A stretch of 64,000 bases of DNA from Datura wrightii (lineage: Eukaryota > Streptophyta > Magnoliopsida > Solanales > Solanaceae): NCBI GenBank assembly GCA_035772735.1, contig JASDFA010000010.1, forward strand, positions 126,358,501 through 126,422,500. The letters are read 5' to 3'. Of the stretch, positions 48,098 through 60,100 are shown in pieces; the first letter of the stretch is position 1, and each line of letters opens with the position of its first letter. The notes beneath the pieces are model-generated. The model saw nothing but the letters and a program-made list of their open reading frames with translations. It made no database searches and was not told the origin of the DNA. Position numbers and translations under genes: made by a program.

Positions 48098-48796
48098 CTG
48101 CCATCGCGGAGGGGCTCTGCCTCGACTCCTTCCGCGATGGTTCGACAGGTTTCTCGTCCGATCTTTTCCCGGGCCTTTCTCCAGCACGTATGGCCTTCAA
48201 ATATGCTTAACCAACATGCGAATAGGTCATTTAAGTGCCGGAAATTCTACGGGGTATAACATCTTCCTCCCATTTAGGGATGATACAAAGAACAAGGCAT
48301 TCAAACTTTTACCATCTGGGCCCCAAGCTTTGTCAGACGCACAACACTCCATCGCACTTTTCATCTCTTCCTGCTCGATCGCCCCCTCCAACCACTCACC
48401 CTCATTCCCTCTTATTTGACTGAACCCTAAATACCCATAAAAGGCCTCCATTCCACTTCCCTTTTAAACAATTTTTCAAAGAAATCTACGACCGGCTCCT
48501 CTACTTACTCCTTCCCCACATGGCTCACCTTATTGACCTCTACCGATTCTATAAAGTTTCTCATATATGCAACTACTACCCTGTGAATATAGTCATATTT
48601 CACTAACCCCACCCCCCACAAACACACTTCTAATAATACTATCTATCAAAGTTTTCATTTCTGTTTCTTCAATACATATCACATCTGCTTCCCATTCCCT
48701 AAAGCCTGCTTTGATGATGACCCATTTGTTGGGGTCATTCATCCCTCACATTCCAGCTAATAATTTTGCAATCCATCAATACACTACGTTTTCCTC

Positions 48797-48925
48797 TCCT
48801 ACTTCGCCCCTGCCCTACCATCAATTTCCCCACTCGCTTCTTTATTTCTCCTTTCGTACACCACTAACTTCCTTCCCCACTCACTTCTTTGTTTCTCCTT
48901 TCATACACCACTAACTTCATTCCCT
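48797..48925. repeat. Pyrimidine-rich tandem duplication in the old LINE
   Basis: Two near-identical units of about 57 bp, each carrying CCCACTC(G/A)CTTCTTT and CACCACTAACTTC. It is a local duplication in decayed LINE sequence. Confidence 0.55.
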
Positions 48926-51198
48926 TTTCCTTTCCCAAATTCCTTACCCTTCCTCCCTGCTCTCCTCAATTGTCTCTCAATAGTTCTAACACCCTTGCCT
49001 TTTCCCCCTAAAATGGGCATTGCGTTCGGTTCAAAAGGCATGGTTTTTAATATGTCTCCAAAATCCAGATAAGGCCCCCACTAGTCCGGCTAGCTAGCGA
49101 GTCGTTCTTTCGGGTGGGACGATTCTCCCAAAAACTCCCCAAATCTAAGAAATTCTCTCTCCCACCCACCTCATAAAAAATTTACAATCTTCAAGGCTAG
49201 CTAGTGGCACCACATCAGCTCCATGAACATTTCTACAACTGCTGCCAGTTGCTAAACTCTTTCCGAATAAGTCTAATTGTGAAAAATCAACACCTTTCCC
49301 CATTAAAAACTATTTTGGGGACTCTTAGAAGTCCCTCGAATCTTACACATTCCATTCTTGCTCAAATCTTGAGAAAAAGGAACCATTTGCAATTTACTAG
49401 CATGAACAGTGTTCTTTTCCAGCACCGGCAAAAACGTCGGATGAACTTCATCTCTTGGAACACGCATATTTCTGCCCCCCATCAGCTTTGTAGGCACCAA
49501 TTCGTTAGAGTCCCTCCTGTCACTGTAGTGATATTTGAAACCTCATCAAAACAATGTCTCTGGTCATCAGACTTCTCTAAATTTTGACCCAATCCCGACC
49601 CTTTCTACATGCGACCATCCCCACTATTTTCGACCTAACCCCAGCTCTTTCTCCAAGATAAATCGTGAAATCCAAGTTCTGAGAGTTCGAACTACGCATG
49701 ATCTCCAGCATGCGACTCTAAATCAAGTCTTGCGACCTTGAATTCTTCCATTAACAATGGATTTAGTGCTTTCCATCTTTTAAAGAGCATCATTTTTTGC
49801 ATCCATAGAGTTTCTGATATTTCTTTTCGAAGACCCAACCACATCGGTTCAAAGAGTTGTGATTTGGGTTTTTACAAACCAGCAATCTGACCCATAATAA
49901 TTAGTAAACCACCCATAATAATTAGTAAACCGACTATAATTTCTCCTCCAACTAGATTCTCTAACCCATAGGCCATGTTTGTCCTTTTTCCCTCTATTAT
50001 TCCTATTCTCTTTCCCACTCTAAGTTGTCGTCAAATCATTTTGTATTAGCCGTTACCGATGGTTCCTCTATGGATCTCGACAAGTTGTTAATAACATCCT
50101 TCCCCTCTCACCTCTCCTCCTATTCCCCTTTAAACTTCTCCCCCTCCCCCCTATCTTCCACATCCAACAGTTCTGGCTTGAAGTCAGGGTAGAACTAGAT
50201 TCTGAAAGTCTTTTTGCCATCTTCAAGCACCATCACCCCTTCCTCACTAAAATTCTAGCTCTTTTTAGGTATGCAAGCTACTTACTACATCAATAAATCC
50301 CCCACACCGATCACCAAGAGGTTGAAGCACCACAGATGTATCGGTAGACCCACAAGATTAATCATTGTTGTGCTGCCAAAAGTATTAGAGTCCACACAAC
50401 CCACCTTTTCTTCCTAAATTTCCAATCTGAAAAAGTTCCCAAAACAACCATCTTCTTCCTGTTTGGAGAACTTTGGTTGCCTTCTCTTCGCAAACCAGAC
50501 AAGAAATGAGTATCACCCAGCTAAGAAATTTTCAAACCATCTTCTATATCCTATACCTCCATAACGCAATTTCTAACAGCTTCAAGTGAACCCCCCAATT
50601 CAGAAAAAGATCCAACCAAGCATGATCCCGGAGAAGTCTACCAGAACAGTGTATGTTCCTTTGATACTGAGAACCTTGGTTCACCGCCCATCTCCCTTTT
50701 CAAGCATTTTCCCCCAGGCTCTAAGATTCCAGCCTCTTCTAGAGAAGTAGGAACTTCTCTTTCTAGAATTTTTTTTAATTTGATTGTTATGAATATACAT
50801 AATCTCTTGGAATTTTATTCTCTTATGGATCATCTTTTTTAAGAGGGCTAGTATCTGAATACCAAGTTAGAGAGGATAGGATAGGATACAACACAAGAAT
50901 GAAAAGAATTGAAAGTGGTTATGCCTAAGCTTTGTTTCCATTTAGGATAACTAAGTGAAAACATTATTCCCTCTATATCAACAATAACGCCATACTAAAA
51001 CAATGTAGATAAGAGGCTCAAGCTCACGAACATATTAGTAGACAAATAAGAGAACCGAGAAAAAGATGCAATATAGATAAGAGGCGTGAACTAAGAAACT
51101 CATCAATAGATTAACTAAGATAAAAGCAAAAAAAAGCTAAACAGGAGAAAAATAAGTTGAAGTACTCTCTACAAGTAAGTTAATTAAAAGAGCCATAC

Positions 51199-51534
51199 TA
51201 GTGTCTTCTTGTGTGTAACAGTGATTCTCTTTGACTTGCAACCAAGAATACGAAAGACTAATTCTGCTCCAACCTGCAAAAGATATCACCAACTCTGTAC
51301 AGGTCAAACCAAAGAGATGAAAAAAACACTTGCACATTATTCTGGAATACCTGGAATTCTTTCCTCGGTTTTACGATTTCAAATTCTGACATATGACGAA
51401 GAGGACAAAGTGCTTTTACACCACTAGAAAATTGTACTATGGCACCGAAACTGTCTACAACAATGACTTTTGCTTTGACCACCATCCCAGGTTTGACATC
51501 TGAATGAGTGACAACTGACCCTTCAAATGCACTG
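51199..51534 (-). pseudogene. RRP5: RRP5 copy: two S1-domain exons
   Basis: Exon 51534-51351 encodes SAFEGSVVTHSDVKPGMVV and runs to KPRKEFQ, with an S1 core GAIVQFSSGVKALCPLRHMS. Its acceptor leaves one base too many relative to the preceding exon, a possible further lesion. Exon 51273-51199 (75 bp) encodes VGAELVFRILGCKSKRITV and ends HKKTL, and is intact. The intron that follows is about 17 kb and full of transposons. Confidence 0.85.
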
Positions 51535-52057
51535 CTATGTTCATAAATAAAGAAAAGATAAGGAAAGTGTTAGTATCGCATAGAAAATTAAGGAGAACGT
51601 ACGCTTAGACAAACATTGAAAACGAAAGGAACATCCAAATACCCTACTCAAACCTCCCTCAATCCCCTCTTTATAATAAAGGAAAAAGAAAAATAAGGAA
51701 CACATCTTGCTACAGAGCTCTTCGACTTTACCAAAAATCAATATGTAAATGAAGTACAGGTATTCTTTAAGCAGTTTTCACACAGCAATGCAAAAAGCTT
51801 ATCAAGACCAAGCAGAAAACAGAGGCAGAGACAAAAAAAAATCAAGAGGAAGGTAATGTTTGCAATTTGCGTTGTGCCCCAGTTCCAAGTGCAAGAACCA
51901 AAACAGTAACTTCTTGACAGAGTTCTTCAACTATGGTATCCACATAAAAGAATATTGGACTCAACTCTATCACATCCTTCCCCTGGACAAACACCAGTTC
52001 AACATCTAAAGTTGATTTGAAACAAAAGAACAATTTCCAACATTAAATAAGTGTGAC

Positions 52058-52388
52058 CTTCAAAACCCCAATAGCAAGTCCTTCTAGATGCCTAAACCCA
52101 AGAACCCTGACGCGAACACGTTTCCCTTCCCCGAAACTTTTCTCCAGCTTTTTCACTTCATTATCAGCAACATCAGATACCTGCAAAACTTGACAATTTG
52201 ATACTAAACTTAAAGTCGAGTTCAAAGGCATAAACAATAAGGCCCAAAAGACTATGGAATCCAGGAATATTCTCACATTAACAAATGCTGGAGTTGGAAC
52301 TGGAGAAGAGGGGACTTCCAGCAAAAGACCCAAACCCCTATCAATCCTGATCACTTTTGATTGATAAAATATCTCCAACCTTGATAAG
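52058..52388 (-). pseudogene. RRP5: RRP5 copy: two exons, first with a +1 frameshift
   Basis: Exon 52388-52277 (112 bp) reads LIKVGDI and then needs another frame to read QSKVIRIDRGLGLLLEV, ending PTPAFVN. The intact frame would be 111 bp, so one extra T in the T-run near 52370 explains it. Exon 52180-52058 (123 bp, 41 codons) is intact, from VSDVADNEVKKLEK to EGLAIGVLK. Both have standard splice signals. Confidence 0.85.
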
Positions 52389-52531
52389 CTGCATAACAGA
52401 AAAGATTGTTTAATTTAACAATATAAAATGATTAATATATAAACATGGAGTTCATACAAGGCAATGCATGCAGCCATGCTTCGCAATACAATAGAAGCAC
52501 TGTAGACAACTTTAGTTTTTCAATAGGACTA

Positions 52532-53478
52532 AGAGCCTTTTTGGTTAAGCTTATAAGTTGCTCAAACCAACTTATAAGCAGTTTTTAGCTTTTTGGAGTG
52601 TTTGGCTAAATCAAGAAGTGCTTAAAAAAAGTTAAAAGCTATTTTTAATAAGCTTAAAAGCAAAAGTTGGTGAAACCCAACTTTTTATTTTTTGGCTTAT
52701 AAGTCATTATGTTTGACTAACAAATTTACTTTTTTATCCTCATACTATTTTTCTAATTTCAAAATTACCCTCAAGGAAATAAAAAACCTAATTTTTCTCT
52801 TCTTCTCTTTGGAGTGGCCGCATCTTGTACTTCTCCACAGTGCGCCGAAAATCTCTCTTCTTCTCCGCTTCTTCTCGAACTTTATTTATAACTCACTGGT
52901 TCATAGTTTAAAAATGAAAACATACAATTAATTTGTAATTTTTTAAGCAAAGTAAAGACGCTCAAATTTTTGATAAAATTTTATTTTTTTTGTGCATATT
53001 AGAAAAAATAATTAAAAATCTAAAAAAATTAATTGAGGTATTATTAATTCATTTAAATTATTATATTTGATTTTGTACAAATAAAGAATAGAACTATACT
53101 CCTAATAAAAATTAAAAAGGGAGATTTGCCTAATTTTATTTAAGTTATATATTTTAAAAATTAAAAATAACTTAAATAATTAATTTATATTAAAAATAAA
53201 TAAAAATACGTATTAATTTTAATTATTTTAGAAATAAAAATATCATAGTAATTTGTTCTTTATAGTGTTAACAGCTTTAAGGGCATTTCAGTCATTTGAC
53301 CCAAAATAAGTGCTTAACAACACTTTTATACCAAACACATCAATAACTTTTTTTCAGCTTCAACACTTTTATCCAAACATATAACTGCTTATTTATAAAA
53401 TAAGTTTCAGCACTTAAAAAGTGTTTTAAGCACTTACATTTAAAAAGCCACTTTTTTCAGCTAAACCAAACGGGTTCT
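52532..53478. mobile_element. MITE with imperfect inverted ends
   Basis: The left end AGAGCCTTTTTGGTTAAGCT and the right end (reverse-complemented) AGAACCCGTTTGGTTTAGCT match at most positions. The interior is very A+T-rich with repeated AAGTGCTTAA-type words. No transposase is encoded. The target duplication could not be fixed. It lies in the RRP5 intron between the exons at 52388 and 54706. Confidence 0.65.
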
Positions 53479-53670
53479 AACTAAATAGATAAAAGCTTAG
53501 TACCATACAACTTGCATATCATAGGCTCATAACTAAAAACAACAGAAAACCTTGCTTTGTTGTGGATTCCCCTAATTTGCGGATATTAGTAGATTACTTG
53601 TTGGTTTTTGAATTGTACTTTCACTGTATGTGGGTATCGACCTCTTGGATTCCATCTTAAACACTAAAAG

Positions 53671-53982
53671 GGTCATTCGGTAGAGTGTATAAGAATAACA
53701 CTGAATAGGGTGTATTAATAATGTTTTGAATTAGTTATGTTGAGATTATTTCTTATCCACTGTTTGGTTTGGTGAATTATGGACTGTTCTGCCTTTAACT
53801 ATGCTCATCCATATATTAATGGCGTTTGTATTGTTAATACCATTATTTGCTATGTATTAGTTATACACCCTATAATACTATAGGGTAATAGTTATACATA
53901 GTCTAAAAATCCTACCAAACAAAGAATTACACAATACCATGACTAATATTAGATTCTCTATTACATCCTACCAAACGAGTCC
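53671..53982. mobile_element. Small MITE
   Basis: A 312-bp element with inverted ends GGTCATTCGGTAG (left) and GGACTCGTTTGGTAG (right, reverse-complemented). It is flanked by TAAAAG on both sides (53665-53670 and 53983-53988). No coding. Confidence 0.6.
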
Positions 53983-54705
53983 TAAAAGTAAAATTGTACT
54001 GGGTGCATCTCGGAAAAAACTTGTAAAGTCACAGCTTAGTGCTAACAACATAAAACAAGAGAAGATAAACTTCCTCTTTGTTTGAGAGGTCTCATGCCCT
54101 TAAGATCGAAGAACAGTTTCTTATCATCTCGTGAATCATTTTGAAGGGCACAGACCAAGTATGCAATATGTAAGTGATGGATCAACCGAAATGCACAAAA
54201 AGCAAACACAGAGAAATGGGGCCAAACAATTATAGGCAAGTCTGACATCTCTGAAGGACCTGGATCCACCCAACTGCAATGCCTTACCCATCAAAAAGCA
54301 CCTCGAAAGATTTATTAAAAATAACATTTGAATTGGGACCAATAACATCCACAGTAGACAATCAAACACCTTAGCAAGATTCATCCATAGAATTACCAAT
54401 GATTTCTCCTGCAACCATCCTGGAAATGCAAAAGGACCAGGTCTGTTTCTTCCTTAGATTGACTAAAACAATCTTTTATCTCCATCAGCTCTTAGTGCCA
54501 TATTGTCCTTCTATAATCCAAAATCATTTTTCCCTCATTCCATGTTTCAACTAAGCAAAGGCACTTCTATGGCTCAAACAAGTGCAAGCCAAGTACAACA
54601 AAATGAACAACATCATTAGAAAATTCTCCATATGCAAACAACCAACCCAAAGCTTGCAATATTTTAGAGTCAATAAAGGAGGATACTTGGATCTTATGAA
54701 CTTAC

Positions 54706-54798
54706 TACAGAAGGAGCCTTGTTCTGAACCAAGAGAGGATTCAATGTCAAACCAATAGCTCTAGTTGAGGGATCAATAAATAGAATCCGAGCATTAAC
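54706..54798 (-). pseudogene. RRP5: RRP5 copy: first recognisable exon
   Basis: 93 bp, 31 codons, phase 0 at both ends, acceptor AG before 54798 and donor GTAAG after 54706. It encodes VNARILFIDPSTRAIG and ends NKAPSV, matching an S1 repeat roughly 30 per cent into the family protein. No upstream exon was found between here and 64000, so the N-terminal exons are missing or far away. Confidence 0.88.
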
Positions 54799-56732
54799 CT
54801 ACACCAAGAAAATAAGTGCTCATATAGAAATTAATGAGAGGACTATTTAACTGGAAAAAAATAAAAGCATAGCAAGAAAACTCAATATAAACGCTAAATT
54901 TTTTTAAAATACACAACTCAGGATAAACATATTTGGCAACTTGTTTGTTTTTCTTTTACCAAAAAAAGAAACTTTACTTAAACGGAATAGTAAAAAGAGA
55001 ATGAACGTCTATCATTATCACCCTCCTCAGACCCCACTTGTGGGATTACATTGTGTATGTTGTTATTTAACATACAGCTCTACAACCTGGCTAAATATCA
55101 ATCAAGTGTATACCATGAATGAAAGGCTAATTGACTTGCACCATATAAATGAGTGTTCTAGAAGATCTGACTAGATACACCACAGTACATAGTAAGCATC
55201 TCAGAGATTTTGGCATTTTTGCTGCGACCAAACTCAATAGTCAATGGTTAAAAGCACACCAACTGTAATCAAGAACAACTATGAGCTGCAACAGAATGGT
55301 TGGGTTGCTAGAGTAGGAGCTAATACTGCTGTTTAAGTCCCTGAAATGAATCTCGGGTATATGCTTCCTCCTTTTCTCTTGTTCACTATAAATTCTGGAG
55401 TTTACACTCAATTCTGGGAGGATAAGTGGATGGAAAATACTCCTTTATCTACTAATTCTTCGGGGGGGAAGGGGGGGGGGGCAATTTTGTGAAGGAGTTC
55501 CAAAATTTCACGTTTTAGGTAATAGAGAGGTAGATGATCTAATTGTTTTACTTGAAACACTATCTGATTTCACCTCCCTCGATCTGATACAAGGGCGTGG
55601 AACGTGGACAAAACAAAATTTGGAAACCATTACTTGGTATCGCAGACTCACTCTCCTTTTTATTTGAACTCTAAACTGAAAATCTAATACTACTACAAAA
55701 TGAAGGCATACACGTGATCCTTTGATTTAAATAGACTGAACACAGTGACTTGTTACAGGTGCATAGACTAAGAGTTAAAGAATTCTTGGTATTTGCCTAA
55801 TGTAAAGCCATAATCACCTTTTCCTACAATGAAAATTTAACTATAACTTGTGAAAGAAGTTTCGAAATAACTTATGAGATTTTCTTGCTCTAGCATCGAT
55901 TTACAATTTTTCCTTGTAAATCCCCGTACAATATAATATTAGTTCGGGCTAATTACAACCCTAATGACGTGACTAAAGTAGCTTGAGGTGTGTATCGACC
56001 CACACGAGGGTTGTGAATTCATTGAAATATGATAACATATGTATGTCAAGAATTGGAAGTGGTTTGAAGTGGTAACCTTACAAAAGAAGTTGAAGACCAA
56101 AGTTGGAGTTAAGTTGAACTCCCAGGCACTTCCCTTGCCGCAAGAGAGGATGTAGGAGCTAAGGAAATAGCCAAGGCATAAGGCAGTGTACTGATGTCCT
56201 TAGCAAGTTCAGTAACCTGGGGGGACAGGCGAGCGCGGTGAGAAGACGTAATAGACCGGGCTTCTTTACAGCAAATTGGAGACCACCGCAAGCTCCAATG
56301 CCAACAAGGACCTGGCAAACTAACCATTCCTCATGGTGGCCTCGTATTGCGAGAACAAGAAAACTGGCAGGTTTGAGCTGTGGGCGACACAAGAAGAGCT
56401 ACCAGATCCCAGTTCAATAAATAGAAATGAGGGCAAGGAGAGAGAAAGTTAGCCTCATTTATTAAGCTTGAGGTCTTTGGAGAGAGAGAGACAAGACCGT
56501 AGTCATAAATACACTTCAAGATAAGTAATTTATGATGGCTTTTGGTAGATGTCCACAATTTAACACAAGGATTAACTTTTCCATGGATTCAAATTCTTAG
56601 AAATTCTAAGAATCATCAACACCACATTCTTGAGAAGTTAAGATTTTTCTTCAAAGAGGTAGCCCCACTACTTGGACTTCTTTGACTAAAGAATTTTCTT
56701 GAGAATATTTGGGTCTTGAGAAGATCTTGAGA
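54799..56732. other. Stretch upstream of the first RRP5 exon: repeat fragments
   Basis: No RRP5 exon was found. It holds a SINE 3' fragment near 55017-55070 (ACCCCACTTGTGGGATTACA on the plus strand). A LINE-like scrap lies at about 55405-55430 (coding FWEDKWM on the plus strand), and a G-rich run at 55462-55481. A less A+T-rich block at 56100-56420 has overlapping open frames on both strands that I do not recognise. Confidence 0.5.
55462..55481 (+). other. G-run (7 G, AA, 11 G)
   Basis: Two long G-runs are separated by two A residues. They could form a quadruplex and are prone to length change or sequencing error. Confidence 0.55.
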
Positions 56733-57153
56733 AGATTTTTTTTTTTTTTTTTAGTAAACGCCCTTGTCCCGGGCAGGGGCTGAGCAACACCCCCAGGCCT
56801 TATCATAAATAAAAACAACAAAACAACAGAAATAAATACATGGAGGGGGACATAAACCTTACCTCCGATTTAATGGTGGTTCATAGGTCGGCCATCCTAC
56901 TAAGAACGGCCAACCCATCCCCGATATTGAAATGAAATCCTGGAAACTATGCACCTAACGGAGAGGACTCCTCTCCAATACATAAGTTCTAGGAAAGCAA
57001 TAAATGAGGGAGACTCTCCCCTTACATATTAAGAAAAGAAAGTCATAAAAAAGCTAAGACCTATTCAAAGAAGCTATAACGTACAAAGACATAACTTATC
57101 TGAAAAGGATAAAGTAGATAAAAGTGGTTGAAAACTCTAAGCAATCCGCGATC

Positions 57154-60100
57154 TCATGGTGGTTTCTTGATTCTCTTCAATTTTCTTCTTCTGAAGTTTT
57201 CCATGCCAATTTTGTCTAGTTTGTAGTGGCCTCTCGCTTCTCGCGGCAAGTCCTGCATGCTGTGAAAATGGTGGGGAGTGTCCAGGTCGTGACTATACTT
57301 CGAAAGAGCATCTGCCGTGAAGTTTCCTTCTCTATATGTATGCTTGCTTTGAAAGTACTCCAACCCGGATGTGAGGTTCTGCAGTTCCTCTATGTATTTT
57401 TGGATATTCCACTGAGGTTCAATAGAGTTGGTGAGCCAATGTATGAGCAAGTATGAATCTACCTCCAATATGACTTTAGTATAGCCATGTAAAATGCACC
57501 AACGAAGCCCATAAACCGCTGCTTGGATTTCCGCCTGGTTGTTAGTACCTGTACCTAAAGGGGAAGCAAAAGCAAATATCAAATTCCCTTTGTGGTCCCT
57601 AAGAATACCACCTGCTCCTATTCTACCCGGGTTATCGAGAGCGCTGCCGTCTGTATTAAGTTTGACTAGAGGGTGAATCGGTTTGATCCATTGAACTCTA
57701 ATCACCTTAACTTCATGCTGACATTTCTCCACCAAATTACTCAAATCTGACCATTTAGACGGCCACGTGATATAAGGAAAGGTGGTGACTAGCATGCTCC
57801 AAATATCCCTGCAGATAGAATATTTGACCCTACTTGAATTTGACTTCTTGCTGCCATATTTGCCAGCGCATCTGTTCTTCCAAAGGTTCCAGCAGACAAA
57901 TATGGGCGTAGCCTGAAGAATGAGTTTGTGAACCTCACTGTTATGTTTGGACGTCCACCAGGTCATAAGCAGGCTTCTCAAAGACGTAGCTCCCTGATTA
58001 ATTCCCAGCGGGTCAGAAAAATACTTCCAGATATATTTAGCAAAGTGGCCTGTTACGAAAATGTGATCTATGTTGTCCAGACCAGGTCTGTAGCAACAAG
58101 AACATTCCGCTGGTACACCCCCGAAGGTAACAATTTTCTCGTTCGTAGGTAATTTTGCTCTTAAAGCTCTCCAGAGAAGAAAAGACACCTTAAAAGGTAT
58201 ACTTTTTTGCCAAGTGAAAGTATTAGTCAGCGTTCTGTTCCTCTTCCTTCTGACTAAGTTCCAAGCCGAGGTACAAGTAAAGTTCCCATGGGTATTTAGT
58301 TTCCAGACAGGTTGGTCAGGAACTCCCTGTTGAAACTGAACTTGTGTGTTGAGAATTTGGTGAACTAAGTGAGGCGGGGCATGACGAGTCACCATTTCCT
58401 CATTCCATCGTCCATTGTCCATGAACTGGGAGACCGTCATGTTGTTGAGTCTCGGTATCGGGTTTTTATGGTAGGCAAGAGGTCCAATTCCCAACCAGTC
58501 ATCCCACCAGAAATAACATGATCCCGAACGGAGGACCCATTGAATATGTTTTTCTGCCTCAAGCTTATTTCCCATCATATGCTTCCAGATTAAAGTTTGG
58601 CCAGTATCCCACTTTTTACTCACTGGATTAGCCCTTTGGCAGTACTTAGCTTTGAGGAATTTTGCCCATAGAGAGTTCTTGGTTCTAAAGCTCCACCACT
58701 GTTTATACTGCAAAGCAAGACAAACATCTGGCAGCTGCCTGAAGCCTATGCCCCCTTCCTCGTAAGGGTAGCAAAGATTTTCCCAAGAGGCCCAATGGTA
58801 TTTCGTCCTTTCAGCTTCCCATCCCCAGAAGAAGTTTGCAGTGAGTGATTTGATCTGTCTGAGGGTGGTTTTCGGAGGTGAGATAGCCGACAGAATGTGA
58901 ATAGGTAGGGATTGCAAGACAAATTTCACAAGCGTCGCCCTTCCTCCGAAACTAAGCATCCTAGCTTGCCACCCTCTGATTCTAGCCACAGCTTTAGCCA
59001 CCATGCCTGAAAAATAAATGATTCTTTGCCTTCCTACGTATAGGGGGCAACCAAGGTATGTGATGGGGCTGTCTTTTTGAGTGAAACCTGTGATGGTCTT
59101 GATTCTGGTAATAATATTCTGAGGTGTGTGGGCAGGGACCATGAAGTGACTCTTTTCCTTGTTGATGAGCTGATCGGAGACACTTTCATAGGTAGAAAGA
59201 ACATTCATAATCAGCTGCAAGGTAGAAATAGTCACTGAGGAGAAGATGATAACATCATCGGCAAAGCTGAGATGGTTTATCTGTGGTCCCTTTTTCTCCA
59301 TGTGAAACCCCTGGTATAAATGATGTTGGAGAAGATGATTCATCATCCGAGAAAACACCTCCGCTCCAATGATGAAAAGGGTCGGGGAAAGAGGGTCACC
59401 TTGTTTCAAGCCCCTAGTGGAGTGAAAGAATCCATGTCTCACACCATTGACTATGACAGAGTACCAATTGTTAGCCATGATTCTCCAAACCATGTCAATG
59501 ATGCTCTCACCGAAGCCCATCCTTCGCATCACCAAACAGATATATGACCAGGAGACCCTATCATAAGCCTTGGTCATATCCAATTTGATGACTACATTGT
59601 CCCCCTCTTTAGGCCTTTTGATGTTGTGAATAATCTCCTGAGCAAGCATAATGTTCTCCGAGATGCTTCTGCCTTTTACGAACCCAGACTGGTTATCCAA
59701 AATGAGATTTGGTAGAATGGGAGCTAACCTTAGGCAAATGAGTTTGGAGATAATCTTGTTGGTGAAGTTGCTCAGGCTAATAGGTCTGAATTCCGACAAC
59801 TTGTTAGGATGGTCTACTTTTGGGAGCAGAATCAAACAAGCGTGGGAAAAGTATTTGGGCATAGTTTGTCCACAAAAGAATGCCTGAACAACTGCCAGGA
59901 GGTCCACTTTAATGATGTCCCAACAAGCTTGGAAGAATCTTCCATTCATTCCATCTGGTCCGGCAGCCGAGTGAGGACTCATGGAGAAAACCACATGTCT
60001 CAACTCATCAATGGTTGGCATAGCTTGTAGACTGTTGTTTTGTTCCTCGGTAATCATCCTAGGAATACAGTCAAGGACTTCCTCATTAATAGCCTTGTCA

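Larger units (their letters stand above)
45681..48261 (-). mobile_element. 2.58-kb solo LTR inside the old LINE
   Basis: It begins TGTCACTCCCCGCC and ends GGGGTATAACA on the plus strand. The flanking five bases are CCTTC and TCTTC, a duplication with one change. It splits the RT domain of a LINE. A TATA box (TATATAAAG, minus strand 48034-48026) and the upstream hairpin module (48097-48056) show the LTR points to the minus strand. No internal region is present. Outside the hairpin module I see no similarity to the Athila-like LTRs, so it is a different family, probably Ty3/gypsy. Confidence 0.82.
43860..50700 (-). mobile_element. Old, degenerate LINE, split by a solo LTR
   Basis: Minus-strand pieces of one L1-type LINE lie in order. 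An ORF1-like segment near 50400-50300 reads NLVGLPIHLW. RT pieces at 48451-48300 read CCASDKAWGPDGKSLNA and those at 45686-45380 read DYKPIKLVGNIYKI and LYKFDLKKAYDH. A decayed active site follows at 45254-45036, and a C-terminal part with FKVRDGRRAYFWGH lies at 44473-43862. Stops and shifts are frequent. The solo LTR at 45681-48261 separates the two RT pieces. Outer borders are uncertain. Confidence 0.75.
16043..54798 (-). pseudogene. RRP5: RRP5 (rRNA biogenesis protein, S1 and HAT/TPR repeats), unprocessed pseudogene
   Basis: RRP5 is a nucleolar RNA-binding protein with many S1 domains and C-terminal HAT/TPR repeats. It is needed for pre-rRNA cleavages of both ribosomal subunits. I placed 31 minus-strand exons that follow the plant protein from an S1 segment VNARILFIDPSTRAIGLTL (54798) to the C-terminus EYVASTLA and TGA at 16043. 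Splice sites are retained (GT-AG, one GC-AG). Lesions: +1 in exon 52388-52277; -1 in 31232-31153; phase failure at the end of 26569-26423; a frame-breaking internal deletion in 20282-20014; -4 in 16660-16434; -1 in 16352-16270. The first roughly 550 residues of the family length (about 1900) are absent. Several lesions are single bases in homopolymers and could be sequence errors, but the 4-base and longer deletions argue for a real pseudogene. A functional paralogue presumably exists elsewhere. Confidence 0.9.

Noticed and set aside
54042..54414. Minus-strand open frames of 75 and 92 codons
   Set aside because: They lie in an RRP5 intron, overlap in different frames and show no family resemblance.
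16043..54798. A functional RRP5 gene
   Set aside because: Exon lengths and a frame-breaking deletion are incompatible with one reading frame; the N-terminal third is also missing here.
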